38,606 bases of DNA from Mesoaciditoga lauensis cd-1655R = DSM 25116 (GCF_000745455.1 NZ_JQJI01000023.1:1-38606), one strand, 5' to 3'; numbered from the stretch's first letter, positions 25,755 to 35,512 are shown. Program-made: numbers and translations. The notes: a model not told the origin generated them from the sequence alone.

Positions 25755-26675
25755 ATGAAAGTTTTGTTTTTAGGTTCTGCACAATTCGCAGTAGAAACTT
25801 TGAAATATCTTTCCAAAGCTCACGAAATCCCACTTGTCATAAGCCAACCATCACGGCCAGCTGGAAGAAGCAGGAAACTCAAACCTACTCCGGTTTCGCA
25901 ATTTGCCGTTGAACACGATCTTCCCTTGTTGGAAACGGAAAACGTAAATTCTCAGGAGATTTTGGAAAAAATAGAAGAAATGAAGCCGGATGTTGCCATA
26001 GTGGTAGCTTTTGGACAACTTCTTAAAAAAGAATTGCTGGCAAGCGTGGGACGTGGCTTTTTCAACGTCCACGCGTCCATTTTACCCAAATATCGTGGGG
26101 CAGCCCCCATACAAAGAGCTCTTTTAGATGGAGTGACTCAAACCGGCGTTACGCTTTTCAAAATAGATGAAGGAATGGATACAGGCGATATAGCACTTGT
26201 CGAAAAGACGACTGTCGATCCGTTTGAAACTTTTGATAGCCTTTATGAAAGGCTGGCAAAGATGGGAGCCTCACTTGTTGAAAGATTTCTTTCAAATCCA
26301 GATATCCCTTTAACACCCCAAACTGGTGAAGCGTCTAAAGCCCCCAAAATATCCATACAAGAAACTTTTATAGATTGGAATCAACCGGCGGAAATTGTCG
26401 CAAATAAGATACGCGCATTTGACTCCACGCCGGCAGCACGTGCCAAATTAAAGGGAGAAGTGGTAAAACTCTTTGGGGTGAAGGGAATTTCAATGACAGG
26501 CAAGGGAAAACCAGGTCAAATAGTCAGCATTCGTGGCCATGCGCTGATCGCTTGTAGTGAAGGAGGCGTGATGGTGGAAAGGATTCAATTCCCTTCAAAG
26601 AAGGTGATCACGTTTAGTGATGCGGAGAACGGTCATAAGCTTTCTCGCGGTATTTCTTTCGATCCTTGCTGTTGA
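25755..26675 (+). CDS. fmt: methionyl-tRNA formyltransferase
   Basis: This 306-aa enzyme formylates initiator Met-tRNA. The N-terminal formyltransferase domain has the catalytic HASILPKYRGAAPIQRA segment (with the N-V-H core) and GMDTGD. The C-terminal anticodon/acceptor-binding domain contains IDWNQPAEIVANKIRAFDSTPAARA. GGAGGT precedes the ATG. The C-terminus overlaps the start of the next gene by 59 bases in a different frame, which is long. The tail (LSRGISFDPCC) still aligns with the usual family end, so the frame looks intact. Confidence 0.96.
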   Translation: MKVLFLGSAQFAVETLKYLSKAHEIPLVISQPSRPAGRSRKLKPTPVSQFAVEHDLPLLETENVNSQEILEKIEEMKPDVAIVVAFGQLLKKELLASVGRGFFNVHASILPKYRGAAPIQRALLDGVTQTGVTLFKIDEGMDTGDIALVEKTTVDPFETFDSLYERLAKMGASLVERFLSNPDIPLTPQTGEASKAPKISIQETFIDWNQPAEIVANKIRAFDSTPAARAKLKGEVVKLFGVKGISMTGKGKPGQIVSIRGHALIACSEGGVMVERIQFPSKKVITFSDAENGHKLSRGISFDPCC

Positions 26676-28239
26676 GGCTTTTAGCCTTAGCATTCAAATA
26701 GATCAATCTCTAAAAATTTCAAGTTCATTTGGAAGCTCAAAAATTCTTGAAGCGCTTTCGCTTCCAATGAATTTTTTTATATCACAGGAATTGGCCATGC
26801 GCTTGTGGGGAAACATAACACCACTTTTTTATGTTTCCGGAGAAATTCGCAATACAAATGTGGATAGTTTTGTTTTGGAATACATTCCATGGGGTCTGGA
26901 TTTTGGAACTGTTCAGATGAAAATGCCGGGGAGTTATTCACTATCGATAATGGGGCTCTCCTCCAAAAATTTTTCCATAGGTCAATTGAGGGGAGACAGA
27001 AGGGTAGTAAATTTCACCGTTGACAGAGTGAATCAGAGTTTTTTTCTTGGCAGCGTGGCTTACGGTAGCGTTGAAGTTTACCTTAACGGCCACCTTATAC
27101 CTTCTTATCAATACGTGTTGAACTATCAAGATGGGCTCTTGAGCGTTCCAAATGCCATTCCTTCGGATGTTATAACCGTCGAATATCAGAGTTTAACCAA
27201 TGCGTGTCCCCTTTACGCGATGAGTGCTTACAAGAAAATTGACATAGGCAAAAGTGTTTTGGAAGTGGGTTTAACCACGCTTTCTTCAACGATAACAAAT
27301 GCCCAATACTTTTTGCACTTGGGACTGAAGAAAGAGGGATTTCTTTTGTCTAATTCCTGGGACTTTGAAAAGAGCCTTTCATTTAAAATAGCACTTGCTA
27401 AAAGTTTTTCCATTTTTGGTATGGACAGCACGTTAAAGCTAGGGTTCAATAGCGAAAATTTCAGAGAACCCATGGGAATACCTCAAGATGTTAACTTTTC
27501 TTTTGACTTATCTTCTCATAATCGTGTTGGACGTGTAGAGCTTTTTTCAAACATGCAAGAGATGGGCATTTCCCTGAAATCCACCTCTGCAGATCTCCTC
27601 TTCAAAATAGGAAAAGAAGAAAACCTCTTTTTGAGAGCATCTACCAAAAATTTCCGTAGTGCTTTAAAAGTTGGGAAAAATGCAGCTATTTTCTTCCAGG
27701 AAATATCCGAAGGTCCTCTTGTCGCATCATTTGAAAAAGATTTAATTTCAAACCAATACGTCACACATATTGCATTATCCACGCCGATCACTTTTGAAGC
27801 TTCCATAACTTCCTCAACTGTGGGGATGAAACTATCAAAGAATTTCGGGAATTTCGGAATTTCATACGATTATTTTAATGAAGATAAATCAGGAAGAGAA
27901 TTCGATCTCAATTTAAATGGCAGAGTCATGGCGCCTCAGATTGAATGGAAAGCAACCCTTCATTTAAAAGATCAAAAGTCAACTCTTTCAGCCTTTTCAA
28001 AACTTTCAAGTTCCATCGGCAATATGTCTGTGAGTTTTTCTGGTTCTGACACGACATTCAAATGGTCAAATCAAAACGCATTTTTAAGCGTTGATTTACA
28101 AAGTAACCTTGTAAAATTAAATTTTGGCCTCACAAAAAAAATCAACTCCTGGTATGGCGGCTTTTATCTCACAGCAGGTTGGGATGATGGAGAAATAGGT
28201 GGAGCTATTTCGTTTAAGGTTTGGAGGAATGATTTTTGA
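26617..28239 (+). CDS. putative outer-envelope beta-barrel protein
   Basis: This 540-aa protein has a signal peptide (MMRRTVISFLAVFLSILAVEAFS). The rest is rich in alternating polar/hydrophobic strands, has few Cys, and ends in an aromatic residue (WRNDF), a hallmark of outer-membrane barrel proteins. A middle region (about 105-200) has a PEGA- or Ig-like look, with GSVEVYLNGHLIPSYQYVLN. I do not recognise a named family. GTG 26617 or ATG 26620 are both possible starts and neither has a strong ribosome binding site, so coupling to fmt translation through the 59-base overlap is likely. A place in the toga is inferred. Confidence 0.75.
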   Translation: MMRRTVISFLAVFLSILAVEAFSLSIQIDQSLKISSSFGSSKILEALSLPMNFFISQELAMRLWGNITPLFYVSGEIRNTNVDSFVLEYIPWGLDFGTVQMKMPGSYSLSIMGLSSKNFSIGQLRGDRRVVNFTVDRVNQSFFLGSVAYGSVEVYLNGHLIPSYQYVLNYQDGLLSVPNAIPSDVITVEYQSLTNACPLYAMSAYKKIDIGKSVLEVGLTTLSSTITNAQYFLHLGLKKEGFLLSNSWDFEKSLSFKIALAKSFSIFGMDSTLKLGFNSENFREPMGIPQDVNFSFDLSSHNRVGRVELFSNMQEMGISLKSTSADLLFKIGKEENLFLRASTKNFRSALKVGKNAAIFFQEISEGPLVASFEKDLISNQYVTHIALSTPITFEASITSSTVGMKLSKNFGNFGISYDYFNEDKSGREFDLNLNGRVMAPQIEWKATLHLKDQKSTLSAFSKLSSSIGNMSVSFSGSDTTFKWSNQNAFLSVDLQSNLVKLNFGLTKKINSWYGGFYLTAGWDDGEIGGAISFKVWRNDF

Positions 28240-29465
28240 AGCTAAAAATCGAAAAGATCGTTTACGGCGGTTACGGATTGGCACATACAAATGGCACGAC
28301 TTACTTTGTAAGAGGTGCCTACCCGGGTGAAGAAGTTAACGTGAAGATTCTCAAGCAAAAAAAAGACTTATGCTTTGCTCAAGCGGAAAAGATTGTAACT
28401 CCTTCCCCATTCAGAATTCAGCCATCTTGTAAGCATTTCGAAAAATGCGGCGGATGCGAATGGATGGACGTATCTTACGAACAACAGCTGGAATTCAAAA
28501 GAGAGATATTCAAAGAACAGATGAAGAGAATCGCCAAATACAAAATAAAAGACATTTTCATATCTCAGACGAATAAAAAACATTACAGGAACAAAGTGGA
28601 ATTCGTCGTCCATAATTCAAAACTAGGGTTTTTCAAAAGGAAGAGTCACGAATTTGTAGAAATAGATGAATGTGAAATTCTATCTGAAAAGATAAACGAA
28701 GCGAAGAGAAAAGTGGAAAACGTTTTGAAATCCCATCCAAACTTTTCTTCAAAAGTGGATCATGTCATAATCAAAGAAGGAGAAAACGGAATCATGGTCA
28801 TATTCACTTCAACGCGAGATATTACTCCTCCTTATCTTGATGGCGTTGAAAGTGTGGTAACTTTGAAAAGGAAAGCCACTTCTCATGTGATTGTAAGCGG
28901 AAAAGAAAGGGTATGCCAGGGTACAACCTTGGAAAAGACGATAAATGGGATAAGATATAGAATACCGGCAAAGTCCTTTTTTCAAGTTAACGATGAAGGG
29001 GCAAAACTTTTGGCAGAATTGGTAAAAAATTATGCTGGTTATGGAGAGAATGTTTTAGATCTTTATTGCGGGGTTGGTTTTTTCAGTCTTCAGCTTCACG
29101 ACAATTTTAAGAGAGTATTTGGAGTAGAAAGCTCGCCTCCTTCCATAAGGGTAGCAAAAGAAAACGCTAAGCTTAACGGTTTTGACAACATTCAATTCCA
29201 AGTCAAAAGAATAGAAAATTGGCAATCGTCGAAAAAATTCGACGTGATCGTGGTGGATCCTCCAAGAAGCGGCTTGGGAAAAAGTGTTGAAAAAATTTCC
29301 ACCATAACTGATAAAGTTGTTTACGTTTCTTGTGATTCTTCAACTTTTGCAAGAGACACCGCCGCGTTTATGAAAAAAGGCTTTGAAATTAAAAAGGTGA
29401 AACTCATAGACATGTTCCCACAAACTCATCATTTTGAAACGATCGCTTTGTTTGAGAGAATGTGA
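28236..29465 (+). CDS. 23S rRNA (uracil-5)-methyltransferase, RlmD/RlmC/TrmA superfamily
   Basis: This 409-aa enzyme has an N-terminal TRAM domain (about 1-58), a four-Cys iron-sulfur site (CKHFEKCGGCEW plus a Cys nearby), and a SAM methyltransferase domain with FFQVND, LDLYCGVGFFSL, VDPPRSGL and the catalytic Cys in VSCDSSTFARD. The TRAM plus Fe-S arrangement is that of the RlmD-like RNA m5U enzymes; which uridine is modified is not clear. TTG start with GGAGG, overlapping the preceding stop codon. It is the last gene of the def-fmt cluster. Confidence 0.93.
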   Translation: MKLKIEKIVYGGYGLAHTNGTTYFVRGAYPGEEVNVKILKQKKDLCFAQAEKIVTPSPFRIQPSCKHFEKCGGCEWMDVSYEQQLEFKREIFKEQMKRIAKYKIKDIFISQTNKKHYRNKVEFVVHNSKLGFFKRKSHEFVEIDECEILSEKINEAKRKVENVLKSHPNFSSKVDHVIIKEGENGIMVIFTSTRDITPPYLDGVESVVTLKRKATSHVIVSGKERVCQGTTLEKTINGIRYRIPAKSFFQVNDEGAKLLAELVKNYAGYGENVLDLYCGVGFFSLQLHDNFKRVFGVESSPPSIRVAKENAKLNGFDNIQFQVKRIENWQSSKKFDVIVVDPPRSGLGKSVEKISTITDKVVYVSCDSSTFARDTAAFMKKGFEIKKVKLIDMFPQTHHFETIALFERM

Positions 29466-29490
29466 GAAATAAACAGTGAATGACGCGTAT

Positions 29491-29595
29491 CTGAGCGTGC
29501 CTCATATTTTGGATTGTCAGATGAGAAAAAGAGCGAATCCGCTCTAGCAGGACTTCGAAAAAATGCCTTAGCCGCTTGGAAAGCGGTAGTAAAAT
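29491..29595 (-). repeat. dispersed structured intergenic repeat, fragment E
   Basis: This is a half copy in reverse orientation. It keeps one side of the core stem (GAGGCACGCTCAG and CCAAAATATGAGG on the minus strand), the GGATTCGCTC and GAAGTCCTGC segment, and the CCGCTTTCCAAGCGG hairpin of the left arm. The other half of the core and both outer ends are gone. It lies between the converging rRNA methyltransferase and focA genes. Confidence 0.75.
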
Positions 29596-29678
29596 GTCAA
29601 AGGATGCTATTATTCGAAATATGTTATCCACACAGATTCGCAGAGAACTAAATTTTTCCATCAAAACAAGAGAAAGGT

Positions 29679-30539
29679 TTATTTTTTCGCTTCAAACTCG
29701 CATGATTTATGAGGCTTTAAGGCTACAAAATACAAGAACGACACGAAAAAAGCACCACCTATTATGTTTCCAATCGTCACGGGTACAAGATTTCTCCAAA
29801 GAAAGCCACCGAAAAATGTCAAATTTCCAAGTTTGCCACCACTTAAATTCGCCGCTTGCACCACCGTTTGCTGCGTTTTCATGAACAACCCGATAGGAAT
29901 GAAATACATATTCGCAACGCTGTGCTCAAAACCACTGGCCACGAACGCCGTTATTGGGAAAAAGATTCCGAATATCTTACCTACCACGTTTTTCGATGCA
30001 ATCGCCATTATAACCGCTAAACACACCAACCAATTACAGAGTATGCCCCTTGTCATTGCCTCCAAAAATCCAAGACTCGTTTTAGATGCCGCTATTTTCA
30101 AAGCAAAAACTCCGACGTTGTAGTCGTTGACTTTCCATAAACCAGAAGCGAATATCAGCCACACTAAGAAAATCGCACCAACGAAATTGAAAACGTAAAC
30201 CCAAAACCAGTTCCTAACAAGCCTTGACCATTTTGAATGGCCTGTGCAAGCCGATACCACAATAAGGTTGTTGCCGGTGAAAAGCTCAGCACCTGCTATA
30301 ACGACCAACATGAGCCCTACGCTGAAAACTCCACCCATTACGAGCTTTTGCATGCCCACTCCAAGATATTTTGAAAGATCGTTTCCCACCATCGTGGCAA
30401 GCGCCGCCCCAAAAGCTATATATGCCCCCGCAAAAAATCCTAATATGGCCGTTTGATGCCAACTCAGATCACATTTGGATTTTCCAACATCGATCAATTT
30501 TTCCACAGTCTCTTTGGGAGTGTTAAAAAAATCTGCCAT
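29679..30539 (-). CDS. focA: FocA/NirC-family formate/nitrite channel
   Basis: This 286-aa pentameric-type channel subunit has six membrane helices and FNT signatures: GFFAGAYIAFGA, ELFTGNN, RGILCNWLVCLAV and the central ASGFEHSVANMYFIP, whose His lies in the pore. Members carry formate, nitrite, hydrosulfide or related small anions. There is no pyruvate formate-lyase or nitrite reductase gene nearby to decide. AGGAGG lies upstream of the ATG. The gene is divergent from nagB. Confidence 0.93.
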   Translation of the reverse strand: MADFFNTPKETVEKLIDVGKSKCDLSWHQTAILGFFAGAYIAFGAALATMVGNDLSKYLGVGMQKLVMGGVFSVGLMLVVIAGAELFTGNNLIVVSACTGHSKWSRLVRNWFWVYVFNFVGAIFLVWLIFASGLWKVNDYNVGVFALKIAASKTSLGFLEAMTRGILCNWLVCLAVIMAIASKNVVGKIFGIFFPITAFVASGFEHSVANMYFIPIGLFMKTQQTVVQAANLSGGKLGNLTFFGGFLWRNLVPVTIGNIIGGAFFVSFLYFVALKPHKSCEFEAKK

Positions 30540-30620
30540 TTTAAAACACCTCCTTTGATTTTGTGAATTTTATAACAATTTAATTTTAGCACAAAAGACA
30601 AAAAAATAAAAATTTTTCTG

Positions 30621-30649
30621 TTGACACAAAGCATACATCATTGTATACT
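30621..30649 (+). promoter_or_regulatory. strong nagB promoter
   Basis: TTGACA (30621-30626), 17 bases, TATACT (30644-30649). The sequence ACTTGTATGTACATC across the transcription start has TGTA/TACA dyad arms like GntR/HutC-type operators, which often control amino-sugar genes. The operator reading is tentative. Confidence 0.7.
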
Positions 30650-30687
30650 TGTATGTACATCGACATTCAACGAATGGAGTGAAGTAT

Positions 30688-31419
30688 ATGAAAGTAAAAG
30701 TATTCAAAAATGCCGAAGAAATAGGTTTAGAAGGAGCCAAAATTTTGGCAACACAGATAATAAAAAAGCCATCTTCCGTAATAGCGTTGCCAACAGGCAT
30801 GACGCCGCTTGAAATGTACAAAAATTTTGTTTCTTTCGTAAAAACAGGCATTTTGAATCTAGAAAAAGTCCATTTCTTTAATTTAGACGAATACGTTGGG
30901 TTATCTCCAGATAATCCCTTATCATACGCCTATTACATGAATGAGAATCTTTTCTCGAAAATCCCATCCGTTACTCATGAAATTCCCAAAACTGATGCTC
31001 CTAATCCAATCAAGGAAGCGGCGAGTTATGAAGAGAGGATCAAAAAGGCCGGCGGATTCGATCTTTGTTTTTTGGGAATAGGAGTGGATGGTCATATAGG
31101 ATTCAACGAACCCGGAAGCGAATTTTCTTCCATAACCAGAGTTGTAAAACTCCATCCTTCCACGCTTGAAAGAAACTCAAAGCAATCTGGCCAGAAAGTT
31201 CCCACTACGGCCATAACGGTTGGAATAAAAACGATAATGAAATCCCGCCGCATTGTTTTAATGGCGACGGGAAAAGAAAAAGCAGAAATAATGGAAAAAG
31301 CGCTTTGGGGAAGTGTGAATCAGGACGTGCCAGCCTCTATATTGCAAATCCACCCAGATTTAACGGTGCTGTTAGACGAAGAGGCGGCCGTTCACATCCA
31401 GCGCCACGTTGTTCCTTGA
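30688..31419 (+). CDS. nagB: glucosamine-6-phosphate deaminase
   Basis: This 243-aa enzyme converts glucosamine-6-phosphate to fructose-6-phosphate and ammonia. Motifs are LPTGMTPLEMYKN, FNLDEYVGL (catalytic Asp) and GIGVDGHIGFNEPGSEF. The start is ATG 30688, which has GGAGTG just upstream. The open frame extends to an ATG at 30649, but that codon overlaps the -10 box and cannot be translated from this promoter. Its end overlaps the 3' end of cysS on the other strand by 28 bases. Confidence 0.95.
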   Translation: MKVKVFKNAEEIGLEGAKILATQIIKKPSSVIALPTGMTPLEMYKNFVSFVKTGILNLEKVHFFNLDEYVGLSPDNPLSYAYYMNENLFSKIPSVTHEIPKTDAPNPIKEAASYEERIKKAGGFDLCFLGIGVDGHIGFNEPGSEFSSITRVVKLHPSTLERNSKQSGQKVPTTAITVGIKTIMKSRRIVLMATGKEKAEIMEKALWGSVNQDVPASILQIHPDLTVLLDEEAAVHIQRHVVP

Positions 31420-32768
31420 GCGGAATCTCTTATCTCAACGCTCAATTTTTTCAAAGTGTCTCTTATTTCATCGGCCTGCTTGTAATCCTTGCGCAAGCGG
31501 GCTTCGTTTCTTAATTTTATGAGCTCTTCTATAAATCCATCGACCTCTTTTGAGACGTTTTCCTCTTCAAAATTGAATCCAAAAAAGTAATTCCATTCAT
31601 CGAAAAGGTTCCTTATTTGAGAAAGTATTTCTTTTCTTTCTTCAGACAAAGCAAGTTTTACCAATTCAAAGATCACGGAAAAAGCTTGAGGGGTGTTGAA
31701 ATCGTCATCCAAAGCTTCGATCATCTTTCCCCTCCATTCCTGGGTGAAGGTGTCTTCATCTGAGTTAAAATCTCCTATTTTTCTGTTTATCTCATCCAAT
31801 GCGTTTGAAATCCTTTTAAACGCAGCTTTCGCTTCTTCCATCCTTTCGGATGAAAATTCGATGGGACTCCTGTAATGTTTGGAAAGTAAATACATTCTTA
31901 AGGCATTTGAACCATAGATTTTCAACGCTTGCCGAACGTTGAAGATATTTCCAACGGATTTTGACATCTTTTCCTCTTTAACGGCAACCATCCCGTTGTG
32001 CATCCAGTAGCTTACCCATTTCTTTCCCGTCCTCGCTTCCGACTGAGCTTTTTCATTTTCATGGTGTGGGAAAATAAGGTCGTTTCCCCCAGCGTGAATA
32101 TCGAAAGCATCGCCTAAAAGGCTGGAAGACATGGCAGAACACTCTATGTGCCAACCGGGCCTTCCTTTTCCCCAGGGACTATCCCAACTGGGTTCATCTG
32201 GTTTAGCGGCCTTCCAGAGCGTGAAATCAAGTGGATCATCCTTAGCTTCATTTACTTCTATCCTTGCCCCTGCTCGCATATCTTCCGGTTTTCTATGTGA
32301 TAATTCTCCATAATTCTTGAATTTGCTCACATCAAAATAAACGTCACCGTTTCTTTCATACGCGTAACCTTTTTCTTGAAGCTCTTGAACGAATTTTATT
32401 ATTTGATCCACAAAATCCGTGGTTCTAGGATGAAATGTAGCCGGTCTTACTCCAAGGGCACAGGCATCTTTAAAGTATTCCGCTATGTATTTATCAGACA
32501 ATATCTTTGAAGATATTCCTTCTTCGTTGGATGCTTTTATTATCTTGTCATCTATATCCGTAAAATTTTGCGTGTAAGTTACGCTGTAACCACGATATTC
32601 CAAATACCTTCTGAAACTATCGAATACCACCGCAGCTCTCGCATTTCCAACATGAATAAGATTATAAACGGTCGGGCCACAAACGTACATTTTCACCTTA
32701 TTTGGTTCAAGGGTTTTAAGCTCTTCTTTTTTCCCACTTAAGGTGTTTGTTATCCTTATCAACTTCAT
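31392..32768 (-). CDS. cysS: cysteinyl-tRNA synthetase
   Basis: This 458-aa class I synthetase has the zinc ligand Cys30 in YVCGPTVYNLIHVGN (with the HIGH-type motif HVGN at 39-42), WHIECSAMS, HHENEKAQSEA with further zinc ligands, and KMSKSVGN. The C-terminal IRDSAQGTTWRWM matches the usual family end. Its start overlaps the gltX stop by ATGA. The 3' end overlaps nagB, which converges on it, so a shared terminator is absent. Fourth in the barrel-mnmE-gltX-cysS operon. Confidence 0.97.
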   Translation of the reverse strand: MKLIRITNTLSGKKEELKTLEPNKVKMYVCGPTVYNLIHVGNARAAVVFDSFRRYLEYRGYSVTYTQNFTDIDDKIIKASNEEGISSKILSDKYIAEYFKDACALGVRPATFHPRTTDFVDQIIKFVQELQEKGYAYERNGDVYFDVSKFKNYGELSHRKPEDMRAGARIEVNEAKDDPLDFTLWKAAKPDEPSWDSPWGKGRPGWHIECSAMSSSLLGDAFDIHAGGNDLIFPHHENEKAQSEARTGKKWVSYWMHNGMVAVKEEKMSKSVGNIFNVRQALKIYGSNALRMYLLSKHYRSPIEFSSERMEEAKAAFKRISNALDEINRKIGDFNSDEDTFTQEWRGKMIEALDDDFNTPQAFSVIFELVKLALSEERKEILSQIRNLFDEWNYFFGFNFEEENVSKEVDGFIEELIKLRNEARLRKDYKQADEIRDTLKKLSVEIRDSAQGTTWRWM

Positions 32769-34207
32769 CCCTCCAAGAATTTTCTCAGTCTTGAAACAAC
32801 GTTTTCCCTTCCAAGAAGAAATATCAAGTTTACCAGATCAGGGCCAGAATCTTTTCCGGTCAAAATTTCACGTAACGGGTGATAAAATTCTTTTCCTTTA
32901 ACTTTTGAATCTTTCAAAACCTTTCTCGTGACATCTAGAATGCTTTCTATCTTCCACTCATTCAATGACTCATAAGCATCACGCAAACTTTTAAATGCCA
33001 TGATCACGCCGGATTTTTCCAATGCTTTTTTCAACTTCAAATTCACGGCAGGTTCTTCAAAATAAACGCTGAGTTTTTCTGGCAATTCAGATAAAGTTTC
33101 AACTTCTGTTTTAACGGATTCAAGTGCTAGCATTATCCATTTTTTGTTTGTTACATATTCTTCTTCATTGAACAAGGTAGGTACGACAAAAGACTTTGCG
33201 TATTCGTAAAATTCCTCATTTGAAAGCTTTCTTATGTATTGGCCATTCATCCACGTTAGTTTCTTTTCATCGTAGACGGCCGGGTTCTTTGAAACCCTAT
33301 CCAGATCGAACTCTCTGATCAATTCATCAAAATCTATAAGCTCCTTCAATTGAGGATGGGACCATCCCAACAAAGCAAGATAATTCACCATGGCCTGTGG
33401 AAGATATCCTCTCTTTCTGTACTCTTCAACGGATGTGGAACCGTGCCTTTTGCTCAATCTACTCCTATCAGGGCCTAATATCGTTGAAAGATGTGCAAAT
33501 TGAGGGATATCGAAGCCTAACGCTTCGTAGAGCGCTATCTGTTTGACCGTGTTGGAAAGATGATCGTCTCCCCTTATAACGTGCGTGATTTTCATAAGTG
33601 CATCGTCTATAACCACGGCGAAGTTGTAGGTGGGAAGCCCGTTGGAACGCAGCAGGGCAAAATCTCCCATTGAATCCTCACCAAAACGTACATCGCCTTT
33701 TACAAGATCTTTCAAAATACGTTCTTTTCTGTCCATAGCAAAATATATGGCAGGCTTCTTTCCGGCATTTTTCCTTTCTTCAACTTCTTCTGGTGAAAGA
33801 AGTGATTGAAGCATCTCTCTTGTGTAATGCGGCGCCTGTGATTTGGATATGAGCTCTTCTCTCAATTTTTCCAGCTCTTCTGCTTCGGCGTAAACGTAAT
33901 AAGCTTTTCCTTCATCCACAAGTTTTTGAGCGTATTCTTGATATATCTTAATTCTCTCACTCTGTCTGTAAGGACCGTATTCTCCGCCCTTATCTGGTCC
34001 CTCGTCCCAATCAAAACCAAGCCATTTTAAGTCTTCCATCAAGCTCTTTTCAGATTCTTTCGTGGATCTTTCAACATCCGTGTCTTCTATTCTGAGAACG
34101 AATTGCCCCCCATGTTTTCTTGCATATAAAAACGAAAATAACGCTGTCCGTGCCCCTCCAACGTGTAAATATCCTGTTGGACTGGGTGCAAAACGTGTTC
34201 TTATCAT
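32765..34207 (-). CDS. gltX: glutamyl-tRNA synthetase
   Basis: This 480-aa class I synthetase has RFAPSPTGYLHVGGARTALFS (HIGH motif HVGG at 15-18) and the KMSKS counterpart RLSKRHG. Length is typical for bacteria. In Thermotogota two GltX paralogues are common, one charging tRNA-Gln for amidation, and this sequence alone does not tell which type it is. It starts 9 bases past mnmE and overlaps cysS. Confidence 0.96.
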   Translation of the reverse strand: MIRTRFAPSPTGYLHVGGARTALFSFLYARKHGGQFVLRIEDTDVERSTKESEKSLMEDLKWLGFDWDEGPDKGGEYGPYRQSERIKIYQEYAQKLVDEGKAYYVYAEAEELEKLREELISKSQAPHYTREMLQSLLSPEEVEERKNAGKKPAIYFAMDRKERILKDLVKGDVRFGEDSMGDFALLRSNGLPTYNFAVVIDDALMKITHVIRGDDHLSNTVKQIALYEALGFDIPQFAHLSTILGPDRSRLSKRHGSTSVEEYRKRGYLPQAMVNYLALLGWSHPQLKELIDFDELIREFDLDRVSKNPAVYDEKKLTWMNGQYIRKLSNEEFYEYAKSFVVPTLFNEEEYVTNKKWIMLALESVKTEVETLSELPEKLSVYFEEPAVNLKLKKALEKSGVIMAFKSLRDAYESLNEWKIESILDVTRKVLKDSKVKGKEFYHPLREILTGKDSGPDLVNLIFLLGRENVVSRLRKFLEG

Positions 34208-34216
34208 TTTCCTTCC

Positions 34217-35512
34217 TCACTTTCCCACACAGAATTTTGAAAATACAACATCTAATATATCTTCCGAATATTTCTTTCCAACAAGCGTATCTAAGAATTC
34301 TATCGCTCTACGTATGTTTATCTCCGCTATGTCTATTGGTAAGCCAGCTTCAAAAGCTTCTTGAGCTTCTTCCAATTCTTTAACGCATTTTTTTATTAGA
34401 TCGTATTGCCTTTCAGCTATAAGAACTGCCTCGGCGGAATTCATCTTTTCGGCAACGCCAACGGCCAATTTGGCAATGGCCTTTCTTAATTCTTCAATGC
34501 CGTGCCCCGTTTTGGCGGAGACGTTAAGCGCATTTTCAAGCTTCCTTTGTACCAAATCGCTCTTGTTCACTACAACGATATCTGCCGGCAGATTGGGAAT
34601 CTCATTTGAAGTGGCATCCACAACATGAACCTTTATGTGGGCCTCACTTGCAGCTTTTTTTGCCCTTTCTACGCCTATCTTTTCAACCTCATCTGAGGCC
34701 TCTCTTATTCCAGCTGTGTCTATTAAAACAACTTTTAGTCCATTTATGAACAAGTTTGCCTCTATGGTATCGCGCGTCGTACCGGCCTTAGAGGTAACGA
34801 TTGCTCTTTCTTCCCCTAACAAAGCATTCAATATGGAGGATTTTCCCACGTTCGGGGCACCCAACAAGGCCACCTTTACTCCTTCAATGGCGGTTTGAGC
34901 TGGATCGTAAGTTGATAAAAGGGCTTTCATATCTTTTATCGTATTAGATAAATTGGGTTTGTATTCTTCTTCAAATTCATCCGGATAGTCTATACGCACC
35001 TCTATATTTGCGGATATTTCTAAAAGCTTTTTCCTTTCCTTTTCAATCAGCTTGGATAATTGTCCACTCATGGCATTTCTGGATATTTTCAGGCCAAGAT
35101 CGCTGGTTGAATCTATGATCTTTTCCACGGCTTCAGCTTCTACAAGATCCATCTTACCGTTGAGAAAAGCTCTTTTCGTAAACTCTCCACCTTGTGCTGG
35201 ACGAGCTCCGTCTTCCGTTAAAATTCTAACCGCTTTGGACAGGATCAACGGATTGCCATGAAATGAAATTTCAACCATATCTTCACCAGTATATGAACGA
35301 GGTGCCTTGTAGAAAAGAGCTACAACATCGTCAAGGACGTCTTTTTTCCGTTTTTTTAAAAAATTCGTGTAATACACCCTTTTTGGTGAGGGTTTGGAAA
35401 GTGGCAGATGCTTTAGCACTATCTTCCATGCATCTGGCCCGCTCAACCTTACAATCCCCAACGCTGCCTTGCCTATTGGAGTTGAAATTGCAACTATGGT
35501 ATCCGTTACCAT
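34217..35512 (-). CDS. mnmE: tRNA modification GTPase MnmE
   Basis: This 431-aa enzyme with MnmG makes the cmnm5 modification of wobble uridine. The N-terminal folate-binding domain (about 1-115, TIVAISTPIGKAALGIVRLSG, GGEFTKRAFLNGKMDL) is followed by a helical domain. The inserted G domain has GAPNVGKSSILNALL, the TTRD switch, DTAGI and NKSD. The C-terminus ends FCVGK, the conserved C-[IV]-G-K. It overlaps the stop of the upstream small barrel gene by 7 bases. Confidence 0.97.
   Translation of the reverse strand: MVTDTIVAISTPIGKAALGIVRLSGPDAWKIVLKHLPLSKPSPKRVYYTNFLKKRKKDVLDDVVALFYKAPRSYTGEDMVEISFHGNPLILSKAVRILTEDGARPAQGGEFTKRAFLNGKMDLVEAEAVEKIIDSTSDLGLKISRNAMSGQLSKLIEKERKKLLEISANIEVRIDYPDEFEEEYKPNLSNTIKDMKALLSTYDPAQTAIEGVKVALLGAPNVGKSSILNALLGEERAIVTSKAGTTRDTIEANLFINGLKVVLIDTAGIREASDEVEKIGVERAKKAASEAHIKVHVVDATSNEIPNLPADIVVVNKSDLVQRKLENALNVSAKTGHGIEELRKAIAKLAVGVAEKMNSAEAVLIAERQYDLIKKCVKELEEAQEAFEAGLPIDIAEINIRRAIEFLDTLVGKKYSEDILDVVFSKFCVGK

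Noticed and set aside
30649-30687. Upstream ATG extending nagB by 13 codons
   Set aside because: It overlaps the TATACT -10 box, so it would not be inside the transcript. GGAGTG supports the ATG at 30688.
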